Shown: positions 25,085 to 35,277 of the stretch, piece after piece | Position numbering within the stretch: the first letter of the stretch is position 1 | How the letters are laid out: every line of letters begins with the position of its first letter | The notes under the pieces: generated by a model | What the model saw: the letters and a program-made list of their open reading frames with translations, nothing else | Told to the model about the DNA's origin: nothing | The model's database searches: none | Assembly (NCBI GenBank): GCA_040079795.1 | Contig: JBEBJQ010000001.1 | Span: 1 to 64,000 of the forward strand | Direction: 5' to 3' | DNA length: 64,000 bases | Source of the DNA: SXIZ01 sp040079795 | GTDB taxonomy: Bacteria; Pseudomonadota; Gammaproteobacteria; Methylococcales; Methylomonadaceae | Position numbers and translations under genes: made by a program

Positions 25085-25375
25085 TTAAATCCCATTAGGT
25101 AAATCATAGCTATAATGCTTACGCAAGGGTTTAACCACTTCCCATTGGCTATCTAGCCCTGCGTGGAAAGAAACCAAATCGCCGACCACAATGCGTACCG
25201 GCGCTTCACCTTTAGGGGTTACTAAAATTTCGCCTTCCAAAATATAGGCACTCTCGGTTTCATCAAAGTCTATTGGGAATTTTGACACTTCTTTTTCCCA
25301 AATTGCCCAGCCGGAAACGCCCAACTGTTTTAAGCGCTCTTCACTAGGATTGTGTTCAATGGTAATTTTGCTCAT
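25085..25375 (-). CDS. Cupin-domain protein (DUF861 type)
   Basis: The 96-residue single-domain cupin resembles the DUF861/cupin_3 group. The barrel signature runs WAIWEKEVSKFPIDF, ETESAYILEGEILVTPKG, then VGDLVSFHAGLDSQWEV. The usual metal-binding histidines are partly replaced: the first motif has Tyr and Glu where many cupins have His, so metal binding is uncertain. Function is not assigned. It is monocistronic, with its 3-prime end next to the repeat cluster. Confidence 0.75.
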   Translation of the reverse strand: MSKITIEHNPSEERLKQLGVSGWAIWEKEVSKFPIDFDETESAYILEGEILVTPKGEAPVRIVVGDLVSFHAGLDSQWEVVKPLRKHYSYDLPNGI

Positions 25376-25556
25376 AATTCTCCTTAAAAATTAAATTTGT
25401 CTACAGGGAGGATTTTACCATCAGGCTGGTCTTTGTGCCATTTGCTTCTTGTCGTTTCCGCCTTGGTTAAACCAAAAAAACACCAAGATTCGGCCGTGCG
25501 GAAGGTATACTTAAAAAGGCTAATAATTTTGATGAACTCCTAAAGGATTTTAAGGA

Positions 25557-25940
25557 ATGACCATGCAACGTTTAACCTCCATTTTATTGCTGTTATTGTC
25601 ACTTCTTCCTTTTTCAGTGGGGGCTTTTTCTTGTCACAATTCGATAGTCGAGACGGGGATGTACAAACAGGAGGTGCTTAACCGCTGCGGTGATCCTGAA
25701 AACATTGATACGCATATTGAAAAACGCGCGGTTAATAATAGCGCCGGCGTGTCGCAGTATTACGGCGGTACTATGGCTTATCCTAACGGCGCACTTAATA
25801 TGGGGCAGCAGCAATACTATGAAATTGACATAGTGGTAGAAGAGTGGTTTTACAACTTCGGCCGCCGCCGCTTTCAGCAGCTCTTACGTTTTGAAAACGG
25901 TAAACTGGTGGATATTAAAGAGCTGGGATATGGACGATAA
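25557..25940 (+). CDS. DUF2845-family exported protein
   Basis: The 127-residue product has a signal peptide (LLLLLSLLPFSVGAFS) and the DUF2845 pattern: a Cys just after cleavage (SCHNSIVETGMYKQEVLNRCGDP), then the hydrophobic VEEWFYNFGRRRFQQLLRFENGKL ending in LGYGR. The two cysteines may form a disulfide. Start is either the ATG at 25557 or the one two codons later; AAGGA suits both. Family function is unknown; location would be periplasmic. Confidence 0.8.
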   Translation: MTMQRLTSILLLLLSLLPFSVGAFSCHNSIVETGMYKQEVLNRCGDPENIDTHIEKRAVNNSAGVSQYYGGTMAYPNGALNMGQQQYYEIDIVVEEWFYNFGRRRFQQLLRFENGKLVDIKELGYGR

Positions 25941-26071
25941 TATAGCGTGCGAAATAGCCCGTAATTTGGGCTGAAATCCGGGGAAGCCAATATTTGTCGT
26001 TTCGATTCGTTGGGTTACGCTAGCGATTTTATGCCCTTTAGGGTAAACCCAATTTATGAACTGTTTAGGTT

Positions 26072-26332
26072 ATGTCTAAAATCCATCTCATTCTACTTGA
26101 AACCTTTGCCTGCCATTTGTGTGAGCAAGCATTGGCCATTGTTAATCAATGCCAAGCAGATGAAGGTGATTTATTAATTGAACACATAGATATTGCAGAA
26201 TTTCCCGAATGGCAACCACACTATGCTACGCGCATTCCGGTTTTATACCATCCTGAAACCCAAAAAGACTTGGGCTGGCCCTTTGACCAAGCTAAAGTTA
26301 AAGCATTTATAGAGGCGTTAAGACATGACTGA
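26072..26332 (+). CDS. Glutaredoxin-like protein (DUF836 type)
   Basis: This 86-residue thioredoxin-fold protein has CHLC as a redox CxxC motif near the N-terminus (residues 14-17), preceded by the beta strand IHLILLETFA. The cis-proline is in RIPVLYHPE. It fits the glutaredoxin-like DUF836 family. Its end overlaps the start of fumC by 8 bp, so the two are cotranscribed and probably coupled in translation. Partner and substrate unknown. Confidence 0.8.
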   Translation: MSKIHLILLETFACHLCEQALAIVNQCQADEGDLLIEHIDIAEFPEWQPHYATRIPVLYHPETQKDLGWPFDQAKVKAFIEALRHD

Positions 26333-27710
26333 AAAGTACCGGTTAGAAAAAGACAGCATGGGTGAGTTAAATGTTCCCCTCACGGCCTTATATGCGGCGC
26401 AAACCCAACGTGCAGTTAATAACTTCCCTATTAGCGGCTTAACAATGCCGCCTGCGTTTATTAAGACTGTGGCGCTGATTAAAAAAATCGCGGCGGAGGT
26501 GAATGTTACACTGGGCGAGCTGGATGAGCAGCGGGGGAATGCTATTAGTGCTGCGGCAGACCAAATTATCGCGGGGCACTATGCCGAGCAATTCCCCATT
26601 GATGTGTTTCAAACCGGTTCGGCGACCAGCACCAACATGAATGTGAATGAGGTCATTGCCACGCTCGCCAGTAAAATTGCGCAACTGGCCGTTGATCCGA
26701 ATGACCATGTCAACCGGGGGCAGAGCAGTAACGATGTCATCCCAACCGCCATTCACGTTAGTGCTGCCTTGGAATGCCAGCGCCGACTACTGCCGGGTTT
26801 GCAACATCTGGCGGAGGTTATTGAAGCTAAAGCACTGAGTGTTGATAACATTACCAAAACCGGGCGTACGCATTTGATGGATGCTATGCCGATCCGCTTA
26901 AGCCAGGAATTAGGGGCTTGGGCGTTGCAAATCCGTAATGGCTGCGCGCGCATCCAATCGACTATGTTGCGGGTTTATAAGCTTGCCCAAGGTGGGACAG
27001 CGGTTGGTACCGGCATAAATGCGCATCCTGAATTTGCAGTTAAGTTTGCAGAAAATCTTGCTAAAGAGACTGGTTTGGCCTTTGTCCCCAACGATTCGTT
27101 TTTTGAAAGCCTCGCCACGCAAGATGCGATGGTGGAGTTGTCCGGGCAGATGAAGGTTATCGCCGTGAGTTTAATGAAAATCGCCAATGATCTGCGCTGG
27201 ATGAACAGCGGCCCGCTGGCGGGATTGGGTGAAATTGAACTGCCTGCGTTACAGCCCGGCAGTAGCATTATGCCCGGCAAAGTTAATCCGGTGATTCCAG
27301 AAGCGACTGCAATGGTTGCCGCGCAAGTGATCGGGAATGACGCGACCATTACTATTGCCGGGCAATCGGGGTCTTTTCAGCTTAATGTTATGTTGCCGGT
27401 TGTTGCTTATAACATCCTGCAAAGCATTGAATTGCTCGGAAACGTCAGTCATTTATTGGCGGATAAAGCAATTGCAGGCTTTACCGTGCGGGTAGACAAT
27501 TTGAATCAGGCGTTGGCTAAAAACCCGATTTTAGTGACGGCTTTAAACCCTATTATCGGCTATGCAAAAGCGGCGGAAATAGCCAAAGCGGCCTATAAAC
27601 AAGGTCGTCCAATAGTAGATGTGGCAGCGGAAATGACTGAGTTAAGCCGCGCTGAGCTGGAGAAATTATTAAATCCGGCGCATTTAACTCAAGGGAGTTC
27701 TTCTGCATAG
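26325..27710 (+). CDS. fumC: Fumarate hydratase class II
   Basis: This 461-residue, iron-independent cytosolic fumarase converts fumarate to malate in the TCA cycle. Family signatures are all present: TGSATSTNMNVNEV, GQSSNDVIPTAIHVS, TGRTHLMDAMPIRLSQE and the catalytic loop GSSIMPGKVNP near residue 317. Length is typical of class II. It overlaps the glutaredoxin-like gene by 8 bp. Confidence 0.94.
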   Translation: MTEKYRLEKDSMGELNVPLTALYAAQTQRAVNNFPISGLTMPPAFIKTVALIKKIAAEVNVTLGELDEQRGNAISAAADQIIAGHYAEQFPIDVFQTGSATSTNMNVNEVIATLASKIAQLAVDPNDHVNRGQSSNDVIPTAIHVSAALECQRRLLPGLQHLAEVIEAKALSVDNITKTGRTHLMDAMPIRLSQELGAWALQIRNGCARIQSTMLRVYKLAQGGTAVGTGINAHPEFAVKFAENLAKETGLAFVPNDSFFESLATQDAMVELSGQMKVIAVSLMKIANDLRWMNSGPLAGLGEIELPALQPGSSIMPGKVNPVIPEATAMVAAQVIGNDATITIAGQSGSFQLNVMLPVVAYNILQSIELLGNVSHLLADKAIAGFTVRVDNLNQALAKNPILVTALNPIIGYAKAAEIAKAAYKQGRPIVDVAAEMTELSRAELEKLLNPAHLTQGSSSA

Positions 27711-27923
27711 TATGGGCGGTATTTAAAATAATGTTGAATATTACGTAACAGTGGGTCAATAAATACTAATACTGGCTTATTCAATCACTTGTTCAACATT
27801 CCCTTAAATTACCGAACAATCCCTATGTGGTGCGCGATTAAGTAATGTTCTGCCCCCAAAATTCCTGTTAAGCTATATCAAAAACCACCATACCTGCTTT
27901 TTAATATTAATTATCCACAGCTT

Positions 27924-30644
27924 ATGAGCGTTAATACTAATCCCCAAACCATCTACCTTAAAGATTATACGGTTCCGGAATATTGGATTCAGGCTGTCGA
28001 TCTTAATTTTACCTTGGATGATGAATGCACCCAAGTGGTTGCCAAACTCACCTTGAGCCGCAACCCAGCTAGCATGGCATCCGGTCAAGCGCTTACTTTG
28101 CTGGGTGAAAATTTAACGCTGCTTAGTGTTGAGTTAGACCAACAGGAGTTAACTACAGCGCAATATCAACAGACAGCGCAAGCCTTAATTATTCACGCTG
28201 TTCCCCAGCAGCAACCGTTTACGCTGGTCATTAAGAACACTATCAACCCCAAGGCCAATACTGCGCTTGAAGGGTTGTACCTGTCTAAATCCATGCTGTG
28301 TACCCAGTGTGAAGCCGAAGGTTTTAGAAAGATTACCTATTTTCTGGATCGCCCCGATGTGATGAGTAAATACACCACCACGCTGATTGGGGATAAAACC
28401 CGTTATCCGGTGCTGCTTTCCAATGGCAATAAAGTAGCGCAGGGTGAGCTGGACAATAACCGTCATTGGGTAACTTGGGAGGATCCGTTTAACAAGCCGT
28501 GTTATTTGTTTGCTTTAGTAGCGGGGCAATTAGAATGTTTGAATGATCACTTTATAACCCTGTCCGGTCGAAAAGTTGATCTACAAATTTTTGTTGAAGC
28601 GCATGATCTGGATAAGTGCGCACACGCCATGCAATCGCTTAAACACGCAATGCGCTGGGATGAAGAGGTCTATGGCCGTGAGTATGATCTGGACTGTTAC
28701 ATGATTGTCGCAGTCAGTCATTTCAACATGGGCGCCATGGAAAATAAAGGGCTGAACATTTTTAATACCAAATTTGTATTGGCACGCCCCGATACCGCCA
28801 CCGATCAGGATTATGAACATATTGAAGGGGTGATCGCCCATGAATATTTTCATAATTGGACGGGTAACCGGGTTACCTGCCGTGACTGGTTTCAGTTAAG
28901 CCTAAAAGAAGGTTTTACAGTGTTTCGCGATCAAGAATTTTCGGGTGATCAAAACTCCAAGGCAGTTAAACGCATTGAAGAAGTGAATAATCTCCGTACC
29001 CGCCAATTTGCGGAGGATGCAGGCCCTATGGCACACCCGGTCCGCCCTAATGCGTATATCGAAATTAATAACTTTTATACCCTGACTGTCTATGAAAAAG
29101 GCGCGGAAGTTGTAAGGATGCTGCATACCCTAATCGGGAAGAGCGGTTTTCGAAAAGGCAGTGACCTTTATTTTGAACGGCATGATGGGCAGGCGGTTAC
29201 TTGTGATGATTTTGTTAATGCCATGGAAGCCGCTAATGGGATCGATTTGACGCAGTTCCGCCGCTGGTATGCACAGGCTGGAACGCCTGTAGTTAAAGTG
29301 CAGCAACGATTTGACACAGCTACTAAAACGCTGCATTTATCCATTCGCCAATATTGTCCAGATACCCCAGGGCAAACTAATAAAGCGCCGTTACATATTC
29401 CGGTAAGACTGGGTTTGTTAAAACCGGATGGCACAGTTGCCCAATGCCAGTTAAAGGGCGGTACTCAAGCCAGTGATGAAATCATCTTGCAATTGACGGA
29501 AGCCGAGCAAACTTTCAGTTTTGATTGTAGCGGCCATTCGATATCACCTTCCTCGGATGCAATGGTTAAGGATCATCTGCCTGGGCAACCCATAGTTTCA
29601 TTGTTACGCAATTTTTCTGCGCCGGTAAAGTTAGAAATGACGCGGAGTTTAGAAGAGTTAGCTTTTTTACTACGCTATGACAGTGATCCTTTTAATCGCT
29701 GGGAAGCGGGGCAGCAACTGGCTGGCGCGATCATTATGGGTTTGCAGCACGAATTCCGTGCGGACAAGCTTGAGGACGCCCTGGCACTGCCTGTCAACCC
29801 CATTATCATTGAAGCTTTTAAGCATATTCTTGCGCAAGACTGGCAGGATCTCGCTTATTTTTCATTACTATTAAGTCTACCTTCGGAAACCTATTTAGCT
29901 GAACAAATGCCGGTTATCGATGTTGAGGGCATTCATTTCGCCCGAGAGCGGCTCCTGACGGTTTTGGCAGAACAATTACAGGAACCTTTAAGCAAACTTT
30001 ATCAACACGCGCATGCACAAGTTAATCCTGAAACTGGGACGTCTGCCGCTGCTATGGGGAGACGGCGGATTAAAAATACTTGCCTAGGTTATTTAGGTAA
30101 ACTGCAAAAGGCCGAATTTCAGCAATTATCCACGCTGCAATTTAAAACTGCTAACACCATGACCGATCAAATTGCTGCATTAAGTACCATTATCAATAAT
30201 GCGCATCCCGAAAAACAAAATTGCTTGGCGGATTTTTATCAGCAATGGGAAGATGAAGCCCTGGTGATCGACAAATGGTTTGCCTTGCAGGCCTCTAGCA
30301 GCGACCCGGATACTTTTGCAACGGTGCAAAAGCTCCTGAAGCACCCGGCCTTTGATTTAAAAAATCCCAACCGCGTCAGAAGTGTCTGCGGTGCTTTTAG
30401 CCAAGCGAACCCCCTGCATTTTCATGCAGCTAATGGTCAAGGTTATCAGTTATTAGCTGATCAGGTTATCGCCTTAAACACGCTTAACCCGCAAGTGGCA
30501 TCGCGCATGGTGAGTGGCTTAACGCAGTGGCGACGCTACGACGCCACTAGGCAAGCCTTCATGAAACAGCAACTGGAACGCATTATGACCACAGAGGGCA
30601 TTTCTCCGGACGTCTATGAAGTGGCCAGCAAAAGTTTGGTCTAA
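27924..30644 (+). CDS. pepN: Aminopeptidase N
   Basis: This 906-residue cytosolic M1 zinc metallopeptidase removes N-terminal residues from peptides. The substrate exopeptidase motif GAMENKG and the zinc site HEYFHNWTGNR (HExxH, third ligand Glu in LKEGFTVFRDQEF) are both intact. The N-terminal beta domain starts YTVPEYWIQAVDLNF, and the C-terminal helical domain is full length. No good ribosome binding site is seen; TTATCCACA lies just before the ATG. Confidence 0.96.
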   Translation: MSVNTNPQTIYLKDYTVPEYWIQAVDLNFTLDDECTQVVAKLTLSRNPASMASGQALTLLGENLTLLSVELDQQELTTAQYQQTAQALIIHAVPQQQPFTLVIKNTINPKANTALEGLYLSKSMLCTQCEAEGFRKITYFLDRPDVMSKYTTTLIGDKTRYPVLLSNGNKVAQGELDNNRHWVTWEDPFNKPCYLFALVAGQLECLNDHFITLSGRKVDLQIFVEAHDLDKCAHAMQSLKHAMRWDEEVYGREYDLDCYMIVAVSHFNMGAMENKGLNIFNTKFVLARPDTATDQDYEHIEGVIAHEYFHNWTGNRVTCRDWFQLSLKEGFTVFRDQEFSGDQNSKAVKRIEEVNNLRTRQFAEDAGPMAHPVRPNAYIEINNFYTLTVYEKGAEVVRMLHTLIGKSGFRKGSDLYFERHDGQAVTCDDFVNAMEAANGIDLTQFRRWYAQAGTPVVKVQQRFDTATKTLHLSIRQYCPDTPGQTNKAPLHIPVRLGLLKPDGTVAQCQLKGGTQASDEIILQLTEAEQTFSFDCSGHSISPSSDAMVKDHLPGQPIVSLLRNFSAPVKLEMTRSLEELAFLLRYDSDPFNRWEAGQQLAGAIIMGLQHEFRADKLEDALALPVNPIIIEAFKHILAQDWQDLAYFSLLLSLPSETYLAEQMPVIDVEGIHFARERLLTVLAEQLQEPLSKLYQHAHAQVNPETGTSAAAMGRRRIKNTCLGYLGKLQKAEFQQLSTLQFKTANTMTDQIAALSTIINNAHPEKQNCLADFYQQWEDEALVIDKWFALQASSSDPDTFATVQKLLKHPAFDLKNPNRVRSVCGAFSQANPLHFHAANGQGYQLLADQVIALNTLNPQVASRMVSGLTQWRRYDATRQAFMKQQLERIMTTEGISPDVYEVASKSLV

Positions 30645-30672
30645 GGAAAAAGGGGTTTATCTGCAACAATAT

Positions 30673-30694
30673 CGGGATTTTTATGAAAATCCCG
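30673..30694. terminator. Hairpin between convergent pepN and opcA
   Basis: A perfect 9-bp stem (CGGGATTTT and AAAATCCCG) with loop TATG lies in the short spacer between two convergent genes and is followed by TTTATG. It may act as a bidirectional terminator. Confidence 0.65.
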
Positions 30695-30746
30695 TTTATG
30701 GTGTCAAAGGCGCTTTTACCAACTGGCAGAGAGTTGGTGCAGCTGT

Positions 30747-31883
30747 TTATTGCTGAAAAACCGCAGTCATTGCGTTACAGGACTTTAAGGCATTTTCAAA
30801 CACTTTATCGCGGTTACGTTGCGCTAATTGTGCGGAAACCAGGGTGGAACGTGCCGGTATCTGTGCGGCTATGATGCGGGGGGGAATAGTGGATAAGGCT
30901 TCTACGATACCAATGCGGTCACTGTCTAAACGTTCAAAACCGATACGTCCGGGATGTTTGGCATTCATCCAGTCGAACCCTAATTGGTAAATTAAAGGGT
31001 CGCCTTCGGGCCTGCGTTTGACAATAATTTTGATCTCACTGTGATTGCTATTACGGAAGCGCCATACCAGTTCCGAATCTGAAAGGCGTTTACCGTCAAG
31101 AGATTGCCATTTAAGCTGACTGGCTAACCAGCCGACCAATAACCAAACCATAGCCAATGCATGCGGGCCGTGGTTGATTTCAATCAGATGTAAAGAACTT
31201 AATGCATCAGGTGCTACTTGTGGATCCAGTACTTGACTGATCAATTTACGCCAGATGGCAACTTTTCGCCACGCCAAATTGTGGACGATACGTGAATCCT
31301 GTTGCGCAGCTACCCAACGGGTCATCGCAACAACGCCTTTGAAGGGGTTAATCCAGCCCATGTTGTCGTATATGATCTGGTTGGACAGTTCAGCCAGCTG
31401 GAAAAATAACTCACCAGCTTCCGGAGGCGGCTGCCGGGATGCCCACCACAGGGTAGTAGGCAAATCACCGATCAGATTGGACCGCGCCACAGACGGTAAT
31501 CGATCTGTAGTAAGCGGTGTAGCAATGACATCTATCCTTTCAGCGCATACCTGCCATCCTCCACTCATGGCAGTGTAATAAATCCCGACTAACGCTTCAA
31601 TACGGCCATCGCTGGGTTTACCTTCGCCAATCAGCAGCAGTACCCGTGCCGGATGGGTATCGACAATGGCGGGTATGTCATCACCGATGGCCGTTGCTTC
31701 TTCCATGCTATTGCAGTAAATGATTAAATTTGACATACAGGCACGCATGACCGTAAAGCCGCTGCTGATGATGTCTTGATTAAATTGTGACCATAACCGG
31801 TCTAAGGCGACATCAATATCTGCGATGCTGACGCGTTTAGGCCTGGGCGCGACAATTTTATTCAGAAAGATTTTGGCTTTCAT
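30747..31883 (-). CDS. opcA: Glucose-6-phosphate dehydrogenase assembly protein OpcA
   Basis: This protein of about 378 residues belongs to the OpcA family, which in cyanobacteria binds Zwf and tunes its oligomer and redox-dependent activity. It has the family's mixed N-terminal region (RPKRVSIADIDVALDRLW) and a C-terminal part with LLVGWLASQLKWQ. I chose the ATG at 31883 because it overlaps the zwf stop as ATGA, indicating coupling. An in-frame ATG four codons upstream (31895) is also possible. It is last in the gnd-pgi-zwf-opcA direction. Confidence 0.85.
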   Translation of the reverse strand: MKAKIFLNKIVAPRPKRVSIADIDVALDRLWSQFNQDIISSGFTVMRACMSNLIIYCNSMEEATAIGDDIPAIVDTHPARVLLLIGEGKPSDGRIEALVGIYYTAMSGGWQVCAERIDVIATPLTTDRLPSVARSNLIGDLPTTLWWASRQPPPEAGELFFQLAELSNQIIYDNMGWINPFKGVVAMTRWVAAQQDSRIVHNLAWRKVAIWRKLISQVLDPQVAPDALSSLHLIEINHGPHALAMVWLLVGWLASQLKWQSLDGKRLSDSELVWRFRNSNHSEIKIIVKRRPEGDPLIYQLGFDWMNAKHPGRIGFERLDSDRIGIVEALSTIPPRIIAAQIPARSTLVSAQLAQRNRDKVFENALKSCNAMTAVFQQ

Positions 31884-33424
31884 AACATCCGCCATTTGCG
31901 GTTATCAGATTCAATGAGGCGATCTGCTTCCAAAGGCCCCCATGTGCCGGCGCTATATTCAGGAATCCAACGGGTACGGCTGCTCGCCCAAGTGTTAAGG
32001 ATGTTATCGACCCATGCCCAGGAGGATTCGACGGAATCCCGGCGCATGAACAAGGTCGCATCACCCGCCATTACATCCAGCAATAAGCGTTCGTAAGCTT
32101 CCGGGGATTGTTCGCCAAAGGTGGACCCATAGCGAAAATCCATTTTAACCGGAAAGATTTTAAGCTTAGCGCCCGGTAATTTGGTTGCAATTCTGAGGGA
32201 TAAGCCTTCATTCGGCTGAATGCTCAATGCCAGGACATTAGGTTCTAACGGTTGGTCATTATTGGCATTAAACAGAATAGGCGGCACGCTTTTGAATTGG
32301 ATAGCAATTTCACTCGCGCGTTTGGGCATGCGTTTGCCGGTGCGAATATAAAAAGGCACACCTGCCCAGCGCCAATTATCGATAAATAGTTTTAAGGCTA
32401 CATAAGTTTCAGTAATGGAGTCTTGTGCTACGCCTGCCTCCCGGCGATAACCCGGTACGTCTTCCCCATGATGGAAGCCTGGCCCATATTGTGCCCTGAC
32501 CACATGTTGATCAAAATTTTCACTGGTAATGGGGCGTAAGCAGTTAAGAATATCCTGCCGATGGTCGCGAATCACATCCGCGTCCATAATCCAGGGGGGT
32601 TCCATCGCAATGAGGGTGAGCAATTGTAAAATATGGTTTTGTATCATATCCCGCAAAGCTCCGGCTTTATCATAATAGCCTGCCCGTGTGCCGACGCCTT
32701 CTTCCTCTGCTACGGTAATTTGCACATGGTCGATATGTTTGGAGTTCCACAGTGGTTCGAAAATAGCGTTACCAAAGCGCATCGCCAGAATGTTTTGGAC
32801 AGTTTCTTTGCCGAGATAATGGTCGATTCGATAAATTTGCTGTTCGTCGAAGTTTTGGGAGAGCGTGGTATTTACCTTGCGGGCGCTTTCAAGATCACGA
32901 CCGATGGGCTTTTCAACAATAATGCGTGAAAACGGGCTTTGTCCATCTACCGGCATGACAAGGCCTGCGGCTTTGAGTTGACAGACGCAGGTTTCAATCA
33001 ATGTGGGCGGTATGGCGAGATAAAAGACGCGGTTGCCGGGAATGCCAAAGCTGGTTTCTATCGTTTCCAGACGCTGTTTAAGCTGTTTATAGGCTTCCGG
33101 GTTATCCAGCGAGCCTTGCAAGTAATGCAGCCGGGTTTCAAAATCTGCCCAATAGGCGGGTTCCAGGGCTTGTCTTGAAAATTGTTCAATGCCTTTGCGC
33201 GCAAAATCACGGTAACTGGCATCGTCCATTTTTTCAATTGCAAAGCCCAGTACCGCAAAATTGGCGGGCAATTCACCGTCTAAGGCTTGATTAAATACCG
33301 CCGGTAAGAGTTTGCGCCTTGATAGGTCACCCCCGCCGCCAAAAATGACTAATGTGCACGGTTGGGGTGCATGGGTGATATTGATTCCAGCTGTCAGCGG
33401 ATTATCAGATTGTTTATCAAGCAC
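31880..33424 (-). CDS. zwf: Glucose-6-phosphate 1-dehydrogenase
   Basis: The 514-residue enzyme oxidises glucose 6-phosphate to 6-phosphogluconolactone with NAD(P)+. Visible motifs are the N-terminal nucleotide-binding FGGGGDLSRRKL, the substrate/active-site RIDHYLGKE (near residue 203), EKPIGRD and the C-terminal RWAGVPFYIRTGKRMPKR. Length is usual. It is the oxidative entry of the dissimilatory ribulose monophosphate cycle and a major NADPH source. The pgi gene lies 67 bp upstream and opcA overlaps downstream. Confidence 0.96.
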   Translation of the reverse strand: MLDKQSDNPLTAGINITHAPQPCTLVIFGGGGDLSRRKLLPAVFNQALDGELPANFAVLGFAIEKMDDASYRDFARKGIEQFSRQALEPAYWADFETRLHYLQGSLDNPEAYKQLKQRLETIETSFGIPGNRVFYLAIPPTLIETCVCQLKAAGLVMPVDGQSPFSRIIVEKPIGRDLESARKVNTTLSQNFDEQQIYRIDHYLGKETVQNILAMRFGNAIFEPLWNSKHIDHVQITVAEEEGVGTRAGYYDKAGALRDMIQNHILQLLTLIAMEPPWIMDADVIRDHRQDILNCLRPITSENFDQHVVRAQYGPGFHHGEDVPGYRREAGVAQDSITETYVALKLFIDNWRWAGVPFYIRTGKRMPKRASEIAIQFKSVPPILFNANNDQPLEPNVLALSIQPNEGLSLRIATKLPGAKLKIFPVKMDFRYGSTFGEQSPEAYERLLLDVMAGDATLFMRRDSVESSWAWVDNILNTWASSRTRWIPEYSAGTWGPLEADRLIESDNRKWRML

Positions 33425-33491
33425 GTTGAATCTCCAATAGTTTTATGCCAGTAAGGTGATATGAGGTAAGCGTCTGTTTGGCAGGGCGTTA

Positions 33492-35093
33492 TTATGAGCC
33501 TTGCGTTTGCCGGTCATAGCTAACCATTAGGCTGTCGGGTTTGGTTAAATCGCCTTGTAAAATGATTCCGCGCGGATTGGCAGCCATGTGCCGCACAATT
33601 TTATAAACGGTTTCAACCTGATTCAGTGTGGCTACTTTTTCGGCTAATACATGCACCGATATAGGCTTATGGTTTGCTTTGAGAACCCTTAAAATATCCT
33701 GCTGTAAAACTAAAAACTGCGTTGCGGCCTTTTTGCCTGCTTCAACCCCTGGTTGGTCATACGCATTGATATTAACTAAAGAAGCATACAAGCCGACTGC
33801 CCTTTCATATAGCGCGATTAATGCGCCAATTGTTTGTGCATCAACCCGGGTAACGGTTAAGGTAATAGAAGCGCGATTGTTTTCGTAAAGCGCTTCCCGT
33901 GTACCCTGTAAACACCCAAACAAAAAATCACCGGAAGTAGCATCGGGCTCTATCTCAATGGACGGGCCGGCCCGATCTTCCAATACCTCAATAAAGGTCG
34001 CAAAGAAATTGCCTACGCCTTCCCTAAGTTGCTGCACGTAAGCATGTTGGTCCGTTGAGCCTTTGTTACCATAAACGGTAATACCCTGATGGACAATGTG
34101 GCCATCCAGATCGTGTTCTTTGCCTAAAGATTCCATCACTAATTGCTGCAAATACCGTGAGAAAAGCAGCAGACTATCTTTATAAGGGATGACCACCATG
34201 TCCTTTTCGCCTTTACCGTTGCCTGAGGCATACCAGGATAAGGCCAATAACGCTGCCGGATTGGCTTTAATTTCGGGGGTTCGCGTGGCTTCATCCATCG
34301 CTTTTGCCCCAGCCAGCATGGCGTGGGTATCAATTCCCAGCAGTGCGGCTGACAATAGGCCTACAGAAGATAATTCCGAAGTACGTCCACCGACCCAGTC
34401 AAAGATGGGTATTTTTGCTAACCAAAGATCGCAATGTTCCTGGACATCCATTTTGCTGCCTGACATGGTCATGGCGACAGCGTAATCAGGAAAATGTAAA
34501 CCTGATTGGGTATAAGCATGTTTGACTTCCAATAGGCCATTGCGGGTTTCGGAGGTGCCGCCGGATTTACTGATAATAATAACCAGCGTGGTTTTGAGGC
34601 GGTCTTTCAGGCGGTTAAGGATTCGGTCAATGCCTGCTGGATCAGTATTGTCGATAAAATGGATTGCTAACGGCGGAAAATCAGGGCTTAAGGCATCTGC
34701 CACAAATTGTGGCCCTAGTGCAGAGCCGCCAATACCAACGGAAAGAATATCGGTAAACTTTTGTTCGTGCGGCGGATGAATGATGCCCTTATGCACCTTT
34801 TCTACAAAATCGTCAATTTGCGCCAGCGTTTCTACAACTTCATTTTTAAATTGTGCAGGCGCTATGTCCGGGTTGCGTAACCAATAATGGCCTACCATCC
34901 TGTTTTCATCCGGGTTGGCAATGGCTCCGGCCTCCAATGCAGCCATCGCCTCAAAAGCCTTGGTAAATTTTGGCTGCACTTGCCTTAATAAAACAGCATT
35001 AAAATGTATCCTGCTAATATCCAGATACAATCCCAGACCTTCATGAAAATACAGCCAATCTTGATAGCGTTGCCAGAGTTCTTGATTATTCAT
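33492..35093 (-). CDS. pgi: Glucose-6-phosphate isomerase
   Basis: The 533-residue enzyme interconverts glucose 6-phosphate and fructose 6-phosphate. Signatures are GIGGSALGPQFVADAL, KSGGTSETRNGLLE, WVGGRTSELSSVGLL and the C-terminal YDQPGVEAGKKAA. In a ribulose monophosphate organism it links fructose 6-phosphate from formaldehyde fixation to Zwf, matching its place between gnd and zwf on the same strand. Confidence 0.96.
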   Translation of the reverse strand: MNNQELWQRYQDWLYFHEGLGLYLDISRIHFNAVLLRQVQPKFTKAFEAMAALEAGAIANPDENRMVGHYWLRNPDIAPAQFKNEVVETLAQIDDFVEKVHKGIIHPPHEQKFTDILSVGIGGSALGPQFVADALSPDFPPLAIHFIDNTDPAGIDRILNRLKDRLKTTLVIIISKSGGTSETRNGLLEVKHAYTQSGLHFPDYAVAMTMSGSKMDVQEHCDLWLAKIPIFDWVGGRTSELSSVGLLSAALLGIDTHAMLAGAKAMDEATRTPEIKANPAALLALSWYASGNGKGEKDMVVIPYKDSLLLFSRYLQQLVMESLGKEHDLDGHIVHQGITVYGNKGSTDQHAYVQQLREGVGNFFATFIEVLEDRAGPSIEIEPDATSGDFLFGCLQGTREALYENNRASITLTVTRVDAQTIGALIALYERAVGLYASLVNINAYDQPGVEAGKKAATQFLVLQQDILRVLKANHKPISVHVLAEKVATLNQVETVYKIVRHMAANPRGIILQGDLTKPDSLMVSYDRQTQGS

Positions 35094-35277
35094 AAATTAT
35101 ATGGAGTTAAGGGTTAATGTTTAGGCTAAAAAGTTACTTTGCCCGTCATATTGCGCCATACTAAATAAACATTCGCCCAATAAGTCATGATCAAACCGGG
35201 CGAGGGTCTTGAAAGGCCTATTCTCCGAAATGCCGGGTACTATTATTACCAACTTTGGCTCCCGGAGGTTACTATCA

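Noticed and set aside
27908..27916. TTATCCACA just before pepN as a DnaA site.
   Set aside because: A single 9-mer without neighbours is expected by chance at this scale.
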